A stretch of 41,878 nt of DNA. Origin: Rhodopirellula sp. (GTDB lineage: Bacteria; Planctomycetota; Planctomycetia; Pirellulales; Pirellulaceae). The translations under genes were made by a program, and so were the position numbers. The first letter of the stretch is position 1. Every line of letters begins with the position of its first letter. Where the stretch lies: positions 1 through 41,878 of the forward strand of contig JAHELS010000033.1 in the NCBI GenBank assembly GCA_024644085.1, given 5' to 3'. Shown in pieces: positions 24,239 to 32,740 of the stretch. The notes under the pieces were generated by a model that did no database searches, was not told where the DNA came from, and saw only the letters and a program-made list of their open reading frames with translations.

Positions 24239-25153
24239 TCAGGCGACCGATGCCTTTCTCCGCAAACGAACGTATTGGTAACCGCGCCGTTCCATGGCCC
24301 ACGCGACCAGTGCAATGGCGCCCGCCGAAACCATGGGGGTCACCACCCAATTCTCGCCCAACAAGAAATCAATGGAAATTGAATAAAAGATGGAATACGC
24401 AAAGGGTTCTACCTGGTGCAGCAGAAAGATAGCCGCGAACGCAACGGGGATGCGAACCATCCACCGCCACGACGCAGTGGCAACGACCGACAAAACTGAC
24501 AGCGTGGTGACCGAGACTTGAAAGGCCAGATGAACGTAGTAGGCAGAAATCGATCCCGCGTAATTCCAAGGTGTCGCACCAACGATGACCGGGATCACAG
24601 CAAGCATGATCGCGCACGCGGTGATCCAGCCGAGAAGCTCCGCGATTGAAAGTGGTTTTCGAACCGGGATTGTCGCGGTCGACTTACGGATCAAACAGAT
24701 TCCCGTGGTGCGACGGATCAAAACAAACAGCATCAATGACCCCGTTAACACGCTCGCCCACTGTAAGACTTCAATCAAATTCTCCCAAAACCACCGCGCG
24801 AGACTTTGTGTCGGGTCACGCCAGAGATCCGACGCTGCGTGGAAGATTGTTGGAATCAGAATCGTCGCGAGCAGAATGGCTGTTGGTTTCCACCACTTTT
24901 TGCCTAACAGCGGATGCCGCCAACTGAGCAACAACGTGGTCGCCGTCAGGGCCTGCATCGCCATCTGCATGAGCCGTGAATCGACCCCAACGAAGAAATT
25001 CACCAATGCGTCAACGATTCGGTATCCGAATCCATTGATAATGACTCCAAGCAAGATCGGTACCGCGATCACGGCGACCAAGATTGCCTTCTCGAATTGG
25101 CGGCGCTGAGAATCTTCGAGAGATTCGTCGATGCTTGGTTGGTTGGGGTCCAT
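24239..25153 (-). CDS. Polytopic membrane protein, unknown
   Basis: This 304-aa protein begins with an acidic soluble head (MDPNQPSIDESLEDSQRR) and has about eight hydrophobic segments, near residues 23-40, 62-78, 90-106, 126-146, 173-193, 206-228, 234-247 and 270-287. It ends in a basic tail (MERRGYQYVRLRRKASVA), so the C-terminus is probably cytoplasmic. There is no HExxH zinc motif, so it is not an M56 peptidase, and no transporter signature I know. Its stop is 12 nt before the start of the HEAT/carboxypeptidase-regulatory gene, which suggests an operon and a shared role at the cell envelope. Confidence 0.65.
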   Translation of the reverse strand: MDPNQPSIDESLEDSQRRQFEKAILVAVIAVPILLGVIINGFGYRIVDALVNFFVGVDSRLMQMAMQALTATTLLLSWRHPLLGKKWWKPTAILLATILIPTIFHAASDLWRDPTQSLARWFWENLIEVLQWASVLTGSLMLFVLIRRTTGICLIRKSTATIPVRKPLSIAELLGWITACAIMLAVIPVIVGATPWNYAGSISAYYVHLAFQVSVTTLSVLSVVATASWRWMVRIPVAFAAIFLLHQVEPFAYSIFYSISIDFLLGENWVVTPMVSAGAIALVAWAMERRGYQYVRLRRKASVA

Positions 25154-25341
25154 TAACCGCGATGCGATATTGGTGAGATTCGCGTTACCCGATTGCGTTC
25201 GAACACACAGTATTCACGAACTGCCGCTGGTGTGATGATTGTATCAAAAGCGGTGAAGACAAAAGGCCGAGGCCATGCCGTCGCGTTTGCTGAGCAGCCG
25301 TGGCGGTGTTGAATGCAGGCCATCACGTGACACAAGAGCAA

Positions 25342-26727
25342 CTAGCGCTCGGAGGAAGCGGCGACGAACCGGCTGAGCGCAGTCATGTTGTCACTGAAGA
25401 CCTGGCTCGATAGGTATTCAGTTCCGAGTGGCAGCTTCAATTGCCCTACCATCAACTCTCCTTCGAATCGGCTGGTCCAGCGCCCGTTAGCATCGAGCCG
25501 GGCGACTGCGCGCTCGGCCTGTTCGGCAAGCTCCGATGCGGGCAACTTCGGGATCAACGATTCATTGTTTCGCGCACGCGTGTACATGCGGCCCAGTTGC
25601 TCCATTCTTGAAGCGGTTTTCCAACCGTAGTGGCTTGGCAGATTCGTGTCATCAAACGTCAGTTCGTAACGATCACCGTGACGCGTCATGTAGAGGGGAC
25701 GATTCGTTTTCAGTTCGTAGTACCTCGCGAGCCGGCCGTCGTTGAGCAAGGAGTGTTTCAGCCAGGCCGCTGCGTCGGGAATCGGTTTCAAGTACTTGCT
25801 GTCCTCAGTGAAGTCCGCGATCTTCATCAGCGTTTCGAGCACTTCCTGGGATTCGTCACCGGAGACCGCGGGAGGTTCGAATTTGCGCGCCCAGATAGGC
25901 TGCATTTCATAGTTGTATTGCTGAGCCCAACCGGGCTGCGGCGGCGGCATCTGGGCAAGTATCAAGAAGTCGCCCAGTCGCTTGAGGGCCGCATGGTACT
26001 TGTCGTCATCGTAGACGCGGCAGGCTGTGATCAACGTATCGGCAACGTAGCCTGTGACATTGTCATTGAGCGTGTACATGTCCCAGTAGTTTTTGACACG
26101 CCCCTGGGTGCGCCAATCGTAGTCGGGGTATTTCGCTTCGACGACCGGCTTGGGTTCCACCGGGCCGGTCCAGACCTGCGGAAAGCCGCCGTTAGGAAAC
26201 TGGGCGCGAAGCAGCGACTCAAGTGCAATCAAGGCAGACTGGTGGATAGCTTGATCGTTGAACTGGAGTAACTCATCGACCTGGACCAGGAACGTAATCG
26301 CGGACTGGGTTTGTCCGTCATCGAGCGATGAGTTGTTCTTTCCCCGCCCCTGTCCGTTTCGGTACTCGGCCACGCGGGTTCCGCGGGGATCGAAATCAAT
26401 TGCGTTAGTCCACCCGCCCGAAGCCAACTGTCCGTAGACCAGTGCCCTTGCCGCATCAACAGCGGCGTCGCGGTAAAGCGGATCGCCGGTCGCGCGATAC
26501 GCAGTTAAGTACGCCATTCCGACCGTGGGAGTTCCCGGCGGTTGGACCCATATCTGATCTTTGGTGGCTGTTCCTTCGCCCCATCTTTGATTCAAGTCGG
26601 TGGAGTAGTAGTAAACGTATCCGCCATGCGATGCAGCGCTGCCGTGGTAAAACTCGGTTGCCCGTTTCATAGCGACACTGGCCTGACGGGCGAGATCCGA
26701 TTGGCCGACGGCGGTCGTGAAAGACAA
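25342..26727 (-). CDS. PL10-family pectate lyase
   Basis: The 461 residues from a TTG at 26727 match the PL10 pectic acid lyase fold, an alpha-helical toroid enzyme that cleaves polygalacturonate by beta-elimination. Family features include SSLDDGQTQSAITFL, RAQFPNGGFPQVW and LNDNVTGYVADTLI. The TTG start would leave no secretion signal. Read 16 codons further up, to an ATA at 26775-26773, the frame gives (M)KIAACRFSLLAVLPILSFTTAVGQSD, a textbook signal peptide. That ATA overlaps the TAA stop of the upstream Na/Pi gene in ATAA geometry, with GGGGGAG just before it. The true start is thus probably 26775 with a non-standard codon, or an ATG changed by mutation or sequencing error. The neighbours upstream are a Na/Pi transporter and a sulfatase. 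Confidence 0.86.
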   Translation of the reverse strand: MSFTTAVGQSDLARQASVAMKRATEFYHGSAASHGGYVYYYSTDLNQRWGEGTATKDQIWVQPPGTPTVGMAYLTAYRATGDPLYRDAAVDAARALVYGQLASGGWTNAIDFDPRGTRVAEYRNGQGRGKNNSSLDDGQTQSAITFLVQVDELLQFNDQAIHQSALIALESLLRAQFPNGGFPQVWTGPVEPKPVVEAKYPDYDWRTQGRVKNYWDMYTLNDNVTGYVADTLITACRVYDDDKYHAALKRLGDFLILAQMPPPQPGWAQQYNYEMQPIWARKFEPPAVSGDESQEVLETLMKIADFTEDSKYLKPIPDAAAWLKHSLLNDGRLARYYELKTNRPLYMTRHGDRYELTFDDTNLPSHYGWKTASRMEQLGRMYTRARNNESLIPKLPASELAEQAERAVARLDANGRWTSRFEGELMVGQLKLPLGTEYLSSQVFSDNMTALSRFVAASSER

Positions 26728-26771
26728 AATCGGTAGGACGGCAAGCAGCGAGAAGCGACAAGCAGCGATCT

Positions 26772-28496
26772 TTATTTCTCCCCCGAAACAACTTCCGCGA
26801 TATTGTGCGAATGGTCTCGCACTCGGGTATAGGCATTGAGTGAGGCGAGAAACGCAACGCTCACTTGCGGCGCCATCTTGCTGGTGGACAGTTCTTCCAT
26901 GTGTTTGCGGCGAAGTCCCTTGATCTCGTTTCGAATCCGTTTGTTCATCGCGTCGGTCTTCGTAAGGACGTTATCGTTGTCCTGCTCGAGAGCCTGGTTG
27001 ATGGCCTCCACGTACTGGGCGATCAACTGGTTTAATTTTTCCAGATCCTCTCGCTGCTGCTCGCTGAATCGTTTTCCGTCGCGGCGCAGCTTGCGATCGA
27101 ACTTGTCGAGATTGACGATATAGTCGCTGATCGACTCATATTCATCGGCAATCCGGATTTGTTGCCTGGCTTCGACGGCGACGCTATGGGGTACGTTCCC
27201 GGACAGCAGGGTGGTGACAAAGTCGGCCACCTCGTCCTGGATCGAATCAAGCACCTGTTCGCGTTGATTCAGGCGATCGGCGAGTGGCGTATCACGTTCA
27301 TCCTGGTTACGCAATTCGCTGAGCCAACCGAGCATCTTGGCGCACCCGTCGCTCATCCGCTCAATCTCGCGTTGTGATTGTTCGATTGCGAGCAAAGGTG
27401 TTTCGAGCATGCGAATGTCAAGGTCCGTCAGCTGCGCTTTCTCCTTGAACTCTTTTGAAGCAACCAGCCAATTGAGCAATCGGACAAACAGCGGCAGGAA
27501 TGGAAGGAACAGCAGCGTGTTGACAACATTGAAAATGCTGTGCGTCGCAGCGATCGCGGCCGTCGACTCGGGGTAGGAGACGGTTTCGCCGATCTGGATG
27601 GGAACACCCGCATCATTGATTTGGAAGATTGGTTCGACATCGGCGCGAGCGACATCGGCGCCGATGATCTGAGGCACAAATTCGACGTACCACGAAAAGA
27701 TTGCGGTGATCCAAAGGACACCGAATAGATTGAAAATGACGTGAAAGTAGGCTGCGCGCCGCGCGTTGGTTGTCGCGCCCAAAGACGCCAGGAATGCGGT
27801 GATCGTCGTGCCGATATTCTCGCCGAGCACCAGAGCGGCCGCCGTTTCGTAACTGATCACCCCCTGGGAAGCCAGTGAGATCGTGATCCCCAAGGTCGCC
27901 GATGAAGATTGGACGAGTGTCGTGACGATACACCCGACCATGGCGCACTTGAGCACGCCGAGGTAACTGTCGGCTTGGAACGTTTGAAACCATGCCTCGA
28001 AGTCGGGCATCTGTTTGATGATCGAGCAGGCGTCCTTCATCAGCTCGAGGCCGAAGAAAATCATCCCGATGCCCATGATGGCCATCGCCCAGAACCGCCA
28101 TCGCTCGCGCTTCGAGAAGAGGTAACAGAATCCCGCCGCCCCCAGAATCGGCAGACCGTATTTGCCGATCTTCAACACCAGGATCCAACCCGTGATCGTC
28201 GTGCCGATGTTGGCGCCCATGATCACGCCGATTGCCTGCGAGAGCGCCATCACGCCGCTGTTGACAAAGCCGACGACCATCACCGTGGTGATCGAACTCG
28301 ATTGCACGACGCAGGTGACGATCACGCCGACCACGGTCGCGGCGACGCGGTTGTTGGTCACGGCGCCAATCAATCGTCGCAGACTGTTGCCGGCCACTGC
28401 CTGCATCCCGTCGGACATGTTTTTCATGCCCAAAAGGAATATCCCGAGTCCGCCAATCAGCTGGAAAATGAGCTCCGTTAATGTTGAGATGTCCAA
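26772..28496 (-). CDS. Na+/phosphate cotransporter with PhoU-like C-terminal domain
   Basis: This 574-aa protein is a NptA/YjbB-type Na/Pi symporter. Two inverted repeat halves each carry the QSSS motif: VVQSSSITTVMVVGF near 65-79 and LVQSSSATLGITISL near 190-204, each followed by GxNIGTTIT. Residues up to ~330 are membrane helices; from ~340 to ~565 there is a cytosolic helical PhoU-like domain with heptad-like sequence. It imports phosphate, or exports it, driven by Na+. The start is TTG (28494-28496) with GGGGTGG upstream; no ATG/GTG start is possible further up before the signal begins. The stop overlaps the probable start of the pectate lyase gene. A sulfatase gene lies 111 nt upstream. 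Confidence 0.9.
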   Translation of the reverse strand: MDISTLTELIFQLIGGLGIFLLGMKNMSDGMQAVAGNSLRRLIGAVTNNRVAATVVGVIVTCVVQSSSITTVMVVGFVNSGVMALSQAIGVIMGANIGTTITGWILVLKIGKYGLPILGAAGFCYLFSKRERWRFWAMAIMGIGMIFFGLELMKDACSIIKQMPDFEAWFQTFQADSYLGVLKCAMVGCIVTTLVQSSSATLGITISLASQGVISYETAAALVLGENIGTTITAFLASLGATTNARRAAYFHVIFNLFGVLWITAIFSWYVEFVPQIIGADVARADVEPIFQINDAGVPIQIGETVSYPESTAAIAATHSIFNVVNTLLFLPFLPLFVRLLNWLVASKEFKEKAQLTDLDIRMLETPLLAIEQSQREIERMSDGCAKMLGWLSELRNQDERDTPLADRLNQREQVLDSIQDEVADFVTTLLSGNVPHSVAVEARQQIRIADEYESISDYIVNLDKFDRKLRRDGKRFSEQQREDLEKLNQLIAQYVEAINQALEQDNDNVLTKTDAMNKRIRNEIKGLRRKHMEELSTSKMAPQVSVAFLASLNAYTRVRDHSHNIAEVVSGEK

Positions 28497-28607
28497 ATAC
28501 CACCCCGTCCGGAAGCACGCATGCGATGAAGGATTCGTTAAGGCGGAATTCTAAAGCTACGCTGCGGGGCTGGGTAGTTGGCTGACGAACAATTCGCCCC
28601 GGCTGCG

Positions 28608-30260
28608 TCAATTGTTACGTCGGCCCAGTTCGGCTTCGCGGCGAGCCCGGAATTCCGCGGAGATTTTGATCGCTTTTTGCCGGTCCTCGTGCTCATAGTC
28701 CCAGAATTCCTGAACGATCTTCTCGCACTCGGGATAATGCGAGCCATCGTCTCCGACCTCCTTTCGAAGCCGCGCAAAACGAGCTTTGAGCCGATCACGA
28801 ATCTCCGCGTGTGCCGGGTCGTCGTAAAGGTTGTGCATCTCGTGCGGGTCGTTCTCGAGGTCGTAGAGTTCCCACGCGGGCGGAGTCTGATTCTTTCCTT
28901 GGTAATCGCAACCGTAGAAATAGATCAGCTTGTGCGTTTTGGTGCGGATCGCCATCTCTCCGGGGTTGTCATGGTGCGCCATGTGCATCCAGTACCGATA
29001 GTAAGTTTCCTGTTTCCAATCCACCGGCTCCTTTCCGGTTTCACAGATCTGGCGAAATGAGCGACCCTGCATTGTGGCGGGAATGTCGATGAGGGCAAAA
29101 TCCAACATCAGCGCCGGGTAATCGATGTTCTCAACAATCGCATCGCTGCGCGTCCCGCCCGGAACGGTCTTTGGATAGCGGACGATGAACGGCATGCGTT
29201 GCGACTGGTCGTACGCCCAACGTTTGTCCTGGTAATCTTTTTCCCCCAACCAGAAGCCCTGGTCGCCGGTATAGATGATGACGGTGTTGTCGTACAAACC
29301 TTCGCGTTTCAAGTAGTCAAAGAGTCGCTGCAGATTGTCATCCACACCTTTGACACATCGAAGGTACTTTTTCAGATATGCCTGGTAAGCCAATCGTTTG
29401 ACTTCGGCGTCACTGAGATTCGGATCCTTGTAGTCCCACTTGAATTCGGACGGAAACTTTCCGGGCAAATCCGCAGCGTAGGAGCGTCGCGGGTTGCGGC
29501 GACCGATGGATGTGCCGATGTGAGGAACCAATTCGTCGTTGTGTCCCCGTGTTGCGATCGATCCCCACGTTTCGGATTTGTGCCACAAAGAGTCAGGTTC
29601 CGGAATGTCGACGTCGGCAAGATAGCTGTCGTACCTTGGATGATTCTCGAAGTAATCGTGCGGCGCTTTGTATTGGTGGCATACGAAGAAAGGTTTTTCC
29701 GGATCTCGACGGTTCTTGAACCAATCAAGTGACGCGTCTGTGATTACATCCGAAGAATGCGATCCAGGGTACTTCACGACGTTGTTCGGCCAGGGTTTGT
29801 CACCTTGAATGCGGAATTCAGTATCAAAGTATTTGCCTTGACCAGGCAGCACCTTGTAATAATCGAAATTCGGCGGAACCTTCAGGTGCCACTTGCCGAT
29901 CATTGCCGTCTGGTAGCCAGCCTCGCGCATCAGAATCGGTAACACCTGGTTCTCCGGTTCGATTTTCCCACCCAGGTCAAACACGCCATTGTTATGGTTG
30001 TATTGGCCGGTGATGATGCAGGCTCGTGAGGGCGTGCAGATCGAGTTTGTGCAGAACGCGTTGTCGAAACAGACACCTTCGGCGGCGAGCGAATCGATCG
30101 TTGGCGTCGGATTCAAATCCTTCAGCAAGGTCGCGTACGCACCGACGGCCTGTGCCGTGTGGTCATCCGACATGATGAACAGGATGTTGGGTCTTTCATC
30201 GGCTCGCGCCTTGAGAGCGAGCAAAGCGACGAACACAAACAACAAGACTCGGCAGGGCAT
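28608..30260 (-). CDS. Secreted S1-family sulfatase
   Basis: From ATG 30260 the product is 550 aa with a signal peptide (MPCRVLLFVFVALLALKARA-DE). It has the type I sulfatase signature: metal-binding SDDH (31-34) and C75-T-P-S-R-A, in which the cysteine is converted to formylglycine by the sulfatase-modifying enzyme. GKWHLK, the HQYKAPHDYF loop and YTGDQGFWLGEKDYQDKRW follow, the last close to the SDQGF-xLGE-H/x-G-W-x-DKR motif of glycosaminoglycan and algal-polysaccharide sulfatases. It would act in the periplasm or outside to remove sulfate esters. The longer frame to 30329 would place 23 residues before the signal and is unlikely. It is followed by a Na/Pi transporter and a PL10 lyase on the same strand. 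Confidence 0.92.
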   Translation of the reverse strand: MPCRVLLFVFVALLALKARADERPNILFIMSDDHTAQAVGAYATLLKDLNPTPTIDSLAAEGVCFDNAFCTNSICTPSRACIITGQYNHNNGVFDLGGKIEPENQVLPILMREAGYQTAMIGKWHLKVPPNFDYYKVLPGQGKYFDTEFRIQGDKPWPNNVVKYPGSHSSDVITDASLDWFKNRRDPEKPFFVCHQYKAPHDYFENHPRYDSYLADVDIPEPDSLWHKSETWGSIATRGHNDELVPHIGTSIGRRNPRRSYAADLPGKFPSEFKWDYKDPNLSDAEVKRLAYQAYLKKYLRCVKGVDDNLQRLFDYLKREGLYDNTVIIYTGDQGFWLGEKDYQDKRWAYDQSQRMPFIVRYPKTVPGGTRSDAIVENIDYPALMLDFALIDIPATMQGRSFRQICETGKEPVDWKQETYYRYWMHMAHHDNPGEMAIRTKTHKLIYFYGCDYQGKNQTPPAWELYDLENDPHEMHNLYDDPAHAEIRDRLKARFARLRKEVGDDGSHYPECEKIVQEFWDYEHEDRQKAIKISAEFRARREAELGRRNN

Positions 30261-30353
30261 GGAAGTTTTCCCGTCGGATACAAAGAGGATCGGTACAAGT
30301 CTCCACCGCCATATCTTAACCCGCCACATCGGGCCTGATTTGATGAGTCGATT

Positions 30354-30662
30354 TCACAGTTGGGCAAATCGCCCCCGTGGGGAGCGAATCACGCGAAAGC
30401 CTCGTAACTCGACTCCTTCCTCGGCGAGACGCTCGGCTTGAAGGCCCGGATTACAGGGAGGCAAGTGTCCATCGGCATAAACGACGCGCCACCACGGCAA
30501 GCTATCCGCGGATTCCGCCAATACCGCTCCGGCGGCCCGCGCCGCTTCGGGACGACCGGCGCGAGCAGCGATGTCTCCAAAGCTCACCACCTCGCCCAAG
30601 GCAAGGTCCAACACCGCCTCTGCGATGGCGTGTTGGAGCGGAGTGGGGTCGGTCGTCGGCAT
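30354..30662 (-). CDS. Alkyltransferase-like (ATL) DNA-repair protein
   Basis: This 102-aa protein is the DNA-binding domain of O6-methylguanine-DNA methyltransferase without its N-terminal half. It has VLDLALGEVVSFGDIAARAGRPEAARAAGAVLA, i.e. the helix-turn-helix and arginine-finger region, but the active-site PCHR is replaced by PWWRVV. Tryptophan in place of the cysteine defines ATL proteins, which flag O6-alkylguanine for nucleotide excision repair and do not transfer the alkyl group. The ATG overlaps the last base of the upstream DAHP synthase stop (TAATG), so translation is coupled. A sulfatase gene follows 93 nt downstream on the same strand. The pairing with an aromatic-biosynthesis gene is unusual. 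Confidence 0.88.
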   Translation of the reverse strand: MPTTDPTPLQHAIAEAVLDLALGEVVSFGDIAARAGRPEAARAAGAVLAESADSLPWWRVVYADGHLPPCNPGLQAERLAEEGVELRGFRVIRSPRGRFAQL

Positions 30663-32011
30663 TATGTTGCCTCGCGGGCCCGACCGGCGATAAGAAACGC
30701 AATCTCCATTGCCTGCTCGTAGTTAAGACGCGGATCGACGTTGCTCTCGTAGGCGCGGCCAAGGTCACTGGACTGGATTCCACCTGTGCCCCCGACGCAT
30801 TCGGTCACGTTATTCCCGGTCAATTCGAGATGAATTCCCCCGACAATCGTCCCGTGGCTGGCATGAATCGTGAACGAATCACGCACCTCGTCAAGGATTC
30901 GGTCGAAATGCCTGGTCTTGATTCCTCCGTCCGTCGTGACGGTGTTGCCGTGCATCGGATCGATTGACCACAGCACCGGATGACGCGACGCCTCAACGGC
31001 TTGAATCAATGGCGGCAGAGAGTCACCGATTTTCGACGCACCGAAACGACAAATCAACGTGATCCGACCGATTTCACGGTCCGGATTGAGAGTATCAAGC
31101 AGCGCGACGACTCCATCGGCGGTTGCCGTCGGCCCGATCTTGATTCCGATTGGGTTCCTGATGCCCCGAAAGTATTCGACGTGCGCACCATGAATGTCGC
31201 GGGTTCGGTCACCGATCCATGGATAATGTGTGCCGAGATTGTACCAACCGTCGCGGCTGATCGCGCGCCGCGTGAGCGCCTGCTCGTAGGGCAACAGCAA
31301 CGCCTCGTGTGAGGTGTAAAAATCGACCCGCGACAGGTCGGCCCGCGTGACGCCACCGATGGTGTCGATAAACCGAAGCGAGTCACCGATTCCGCGAACC
31401 ATCTGGTGATACTCCTCCGAACGCGCCGACTGGGAAACGAAATCAAGTTCCCAGTTTTCGGGATGATTGATGTCCGCAAACCCACCTTCGGTCAATGCCC
31501 TGAGGTAATTCAGTGTTTGCGCCGAACGGTCGTACGCGCCCAGCAAAAGCTCGGGCCTCGTTTTGCGATCCTCCGGAGTGAAGGGGCTGCGGTTGACGCA
31601 GTCGCCGCGATACGAGGGCAAAGTCACGCCGTCACGTGTTTCGGTATCATTGGACCGGGGTTTGGCGTATTGCCCGGCGATTCGGCCAACGCGAATCACC
31701 GGTTTGTGCATCCCGTAAACAAGCACGAGGCTCATTTGCAAAAGCACTTTCAGCTTTTTTTCGATCGGACCGGCCTGGCAGGCATCGAAGCTTTCATTGC
31801 AATCACCACCCTGCAAAAGAAACGCACCACCCTGGGACGCGAGTGCCAATTGTGACTTGAGCCGCTCGACTTCCCAGCTGGTCACCAACGGAGGCCGATT
31901 GGCGAGCGTCGCGACCACGGACTGCAATTGGTCGGGATCTTCGTACGCAGGCTGTTGGAGGGCAGCTTTCGTCGTCCAGGACGACGGATCCCAGTGGGGC
32001 ATCAACATCAT
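30662..32011 (-). CDS. Class II 3-deoxy-7-phosphoheptulonate (DAHP) synthase
   Basis: This 449-aa protein belongs to the plant-type (class II) DAHP synthases, the first enzyme of the shikimate pathway (PEP + erythrose-4-phosphate). The family signatures are present in order: GGAFLLQGGDCNESFDAC (60-77 region), RVGRIAGQYAKPRS, LPSYRGD, TSHEALLLPYEQAL, GTHYPWIGDRTR, IGIKIGPT and WSIDPMHGNT with the catalytic histidine. The C-terminal LTGNNVTECVGG is also typical. The length fits the ~450-470 aa norm. ATG 32011 and a third ATG at 32002 (MPHWDPSSW) are both possible starts; the latter matches relatives better. The stop overlaps the start of the ATL gene. Confidence 0.94.
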   Translation of the reverse strand: MMLMPHWDPSSWTTKAALQQPAYEDPDQLQSVVATLANRPPLVTSWEVERLKSQLALASQGGAFLLQGGDCNESFDACQAGPIEKKLKVLLQMSLVLVYGMHKPVIRVGRIAGQYAKPRSNDTETRDGVTLPSYRGDCVNRSPFTPEDRKTRPELLLGAYDRSAQTLNYLRALTEGGFADINHPENWELDFVSQSARSEEYHQMVRGIGDSLRFIDTIGGVTRADLSRVDFYTSHEALLLPYEQALTRRAISRDGWYNLGTHYPWIGDRTRDIHGAHVEYFRGIRNPIGIKIGPTATADGVVALLDTLNPDREIGRITLICRFGASKIGDSLPPLIQAVEASRHPVLWSIDPMHGNTVTTDGGIKTRHFDRILDEVRDSFTIHASHGTIVGGIHLELTGNNVTECVGGTGGIQSSDLGRAYESNVDPRLNYEQAMEIAFLIAGRAREAT

Positions 32012-32156
32012 TCCCGCGAAAACTCAAAAGGGCGATAGGGGCGAAAGGCGGATGGACGGGACGCCAATTCTCATCGGCGGTGAGCGAAATGAACACCCGA
32101 GACGTACCGGTTACTTTAATCGGTTGTAAAAGCTTGTCCGAGTCGTTCAGCAACGA

Positions 32157-32678
32157 TTACGCCGGACCGAGACCTTCCGCTCGCCGCCACGCGCTCATCT
32201 GGCCCATGTGCACCATGAAATGCCCGCCGAGATAGAAGGCGTGCATCGCCCCCTTGGTCGGAAATTTGGAACGCATGGCTTGGTTCGGGTTTTCGGCCGC
32301 CAGGATTTCGTCGCCGGCCTGTTCCACCGCCTCGGTCGCCGCACGATACCCCGCGAACAATGCGGACGTGATTTCATCCATCGGCGGGTAGATCGATCCA
32401 TCCGGATCATCCACGCACTTCGCGTCCTTTGAAAAGAGTTTCTCGAAGGTCGACGAGGGGGCGAACGGGGTTGAATCGCCGCCAAGTTGCTCAACCACGC
32501 GCGGCGCGTACAGACTCAGGTGTCCATAGATGAATGCAGGATGATTGGACTCGATCATGGTCCCGCCAACTCTCGCGAATCGCGCGAATTGGTCAGATGG
32601 GACGTCCTTGAGCAATCGTTCCGCGTACGCGAGAGAGAGTCGTGCCGAGGCTGCGATGATAGGGCCAATTTGAGGCAT
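32157..32678 (-). CDS. DinB-fold protein (DUF1569/DinB superfamily)
   Basis: From ATG 32678 the product is 173 aa. It has the DinB-type four-helix layout: a first helix with AYAERLLKDVPSDQFARFA, a HPAFIYGHLSLY region (histidine near 45 and again ~52) and the final GAMHAFYLGGHFMVHMGQM with the third histidine cluster. This arrangement binds a metal in the superfamily. Substrate and thiol cofactor are unknown. The upstream in-frame ATG at 32720 would add 14 residues (MPCRPLPNQLKRI) with no ribosome site. It lies 62 nt downstream of a PQQ-like propeller gene and 146 nt upstream of DAHP synthase on the same strand. It is not a recent duplicate of the DinB-fold protein at 6454. Confidence 0.7.
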   Translation of the reverse strand: MPQIGPIIAASARLSLAYAERLLKDVPSDQFARFARVGGTMIESNHPAFIYGHLSLYAPRVVEQLGGDSTPFAPSSTFEKLFSKDAKCVDDPDGSIYPPMDEITSALFAGYRAATEAVEQAGDEILAAENPNQAMRSKFPTKGAMHAFYLGGHFMVHMGQMSAWRRAEGLGPA

Positions 32679-32740
32679 CGGTATTCTTTTCAGTTGGTTG
32701 GGTAGAGGCCGACACGGCACAAAGATCTGACGGGAGATTT

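Noticed and set aside
24239..25153. M56/BlaR1-type sensor protease
   Set aside because: The polytopic protein beside a carboxypeptidase-regulatory protein suggested this, but there is no HExxH motif in it.
6454..32678. The two DinB-fold genes as recent duplicates
   Set aside because: They share the histidine layout but almost no other sequence, so they are distant members of the superfamily.
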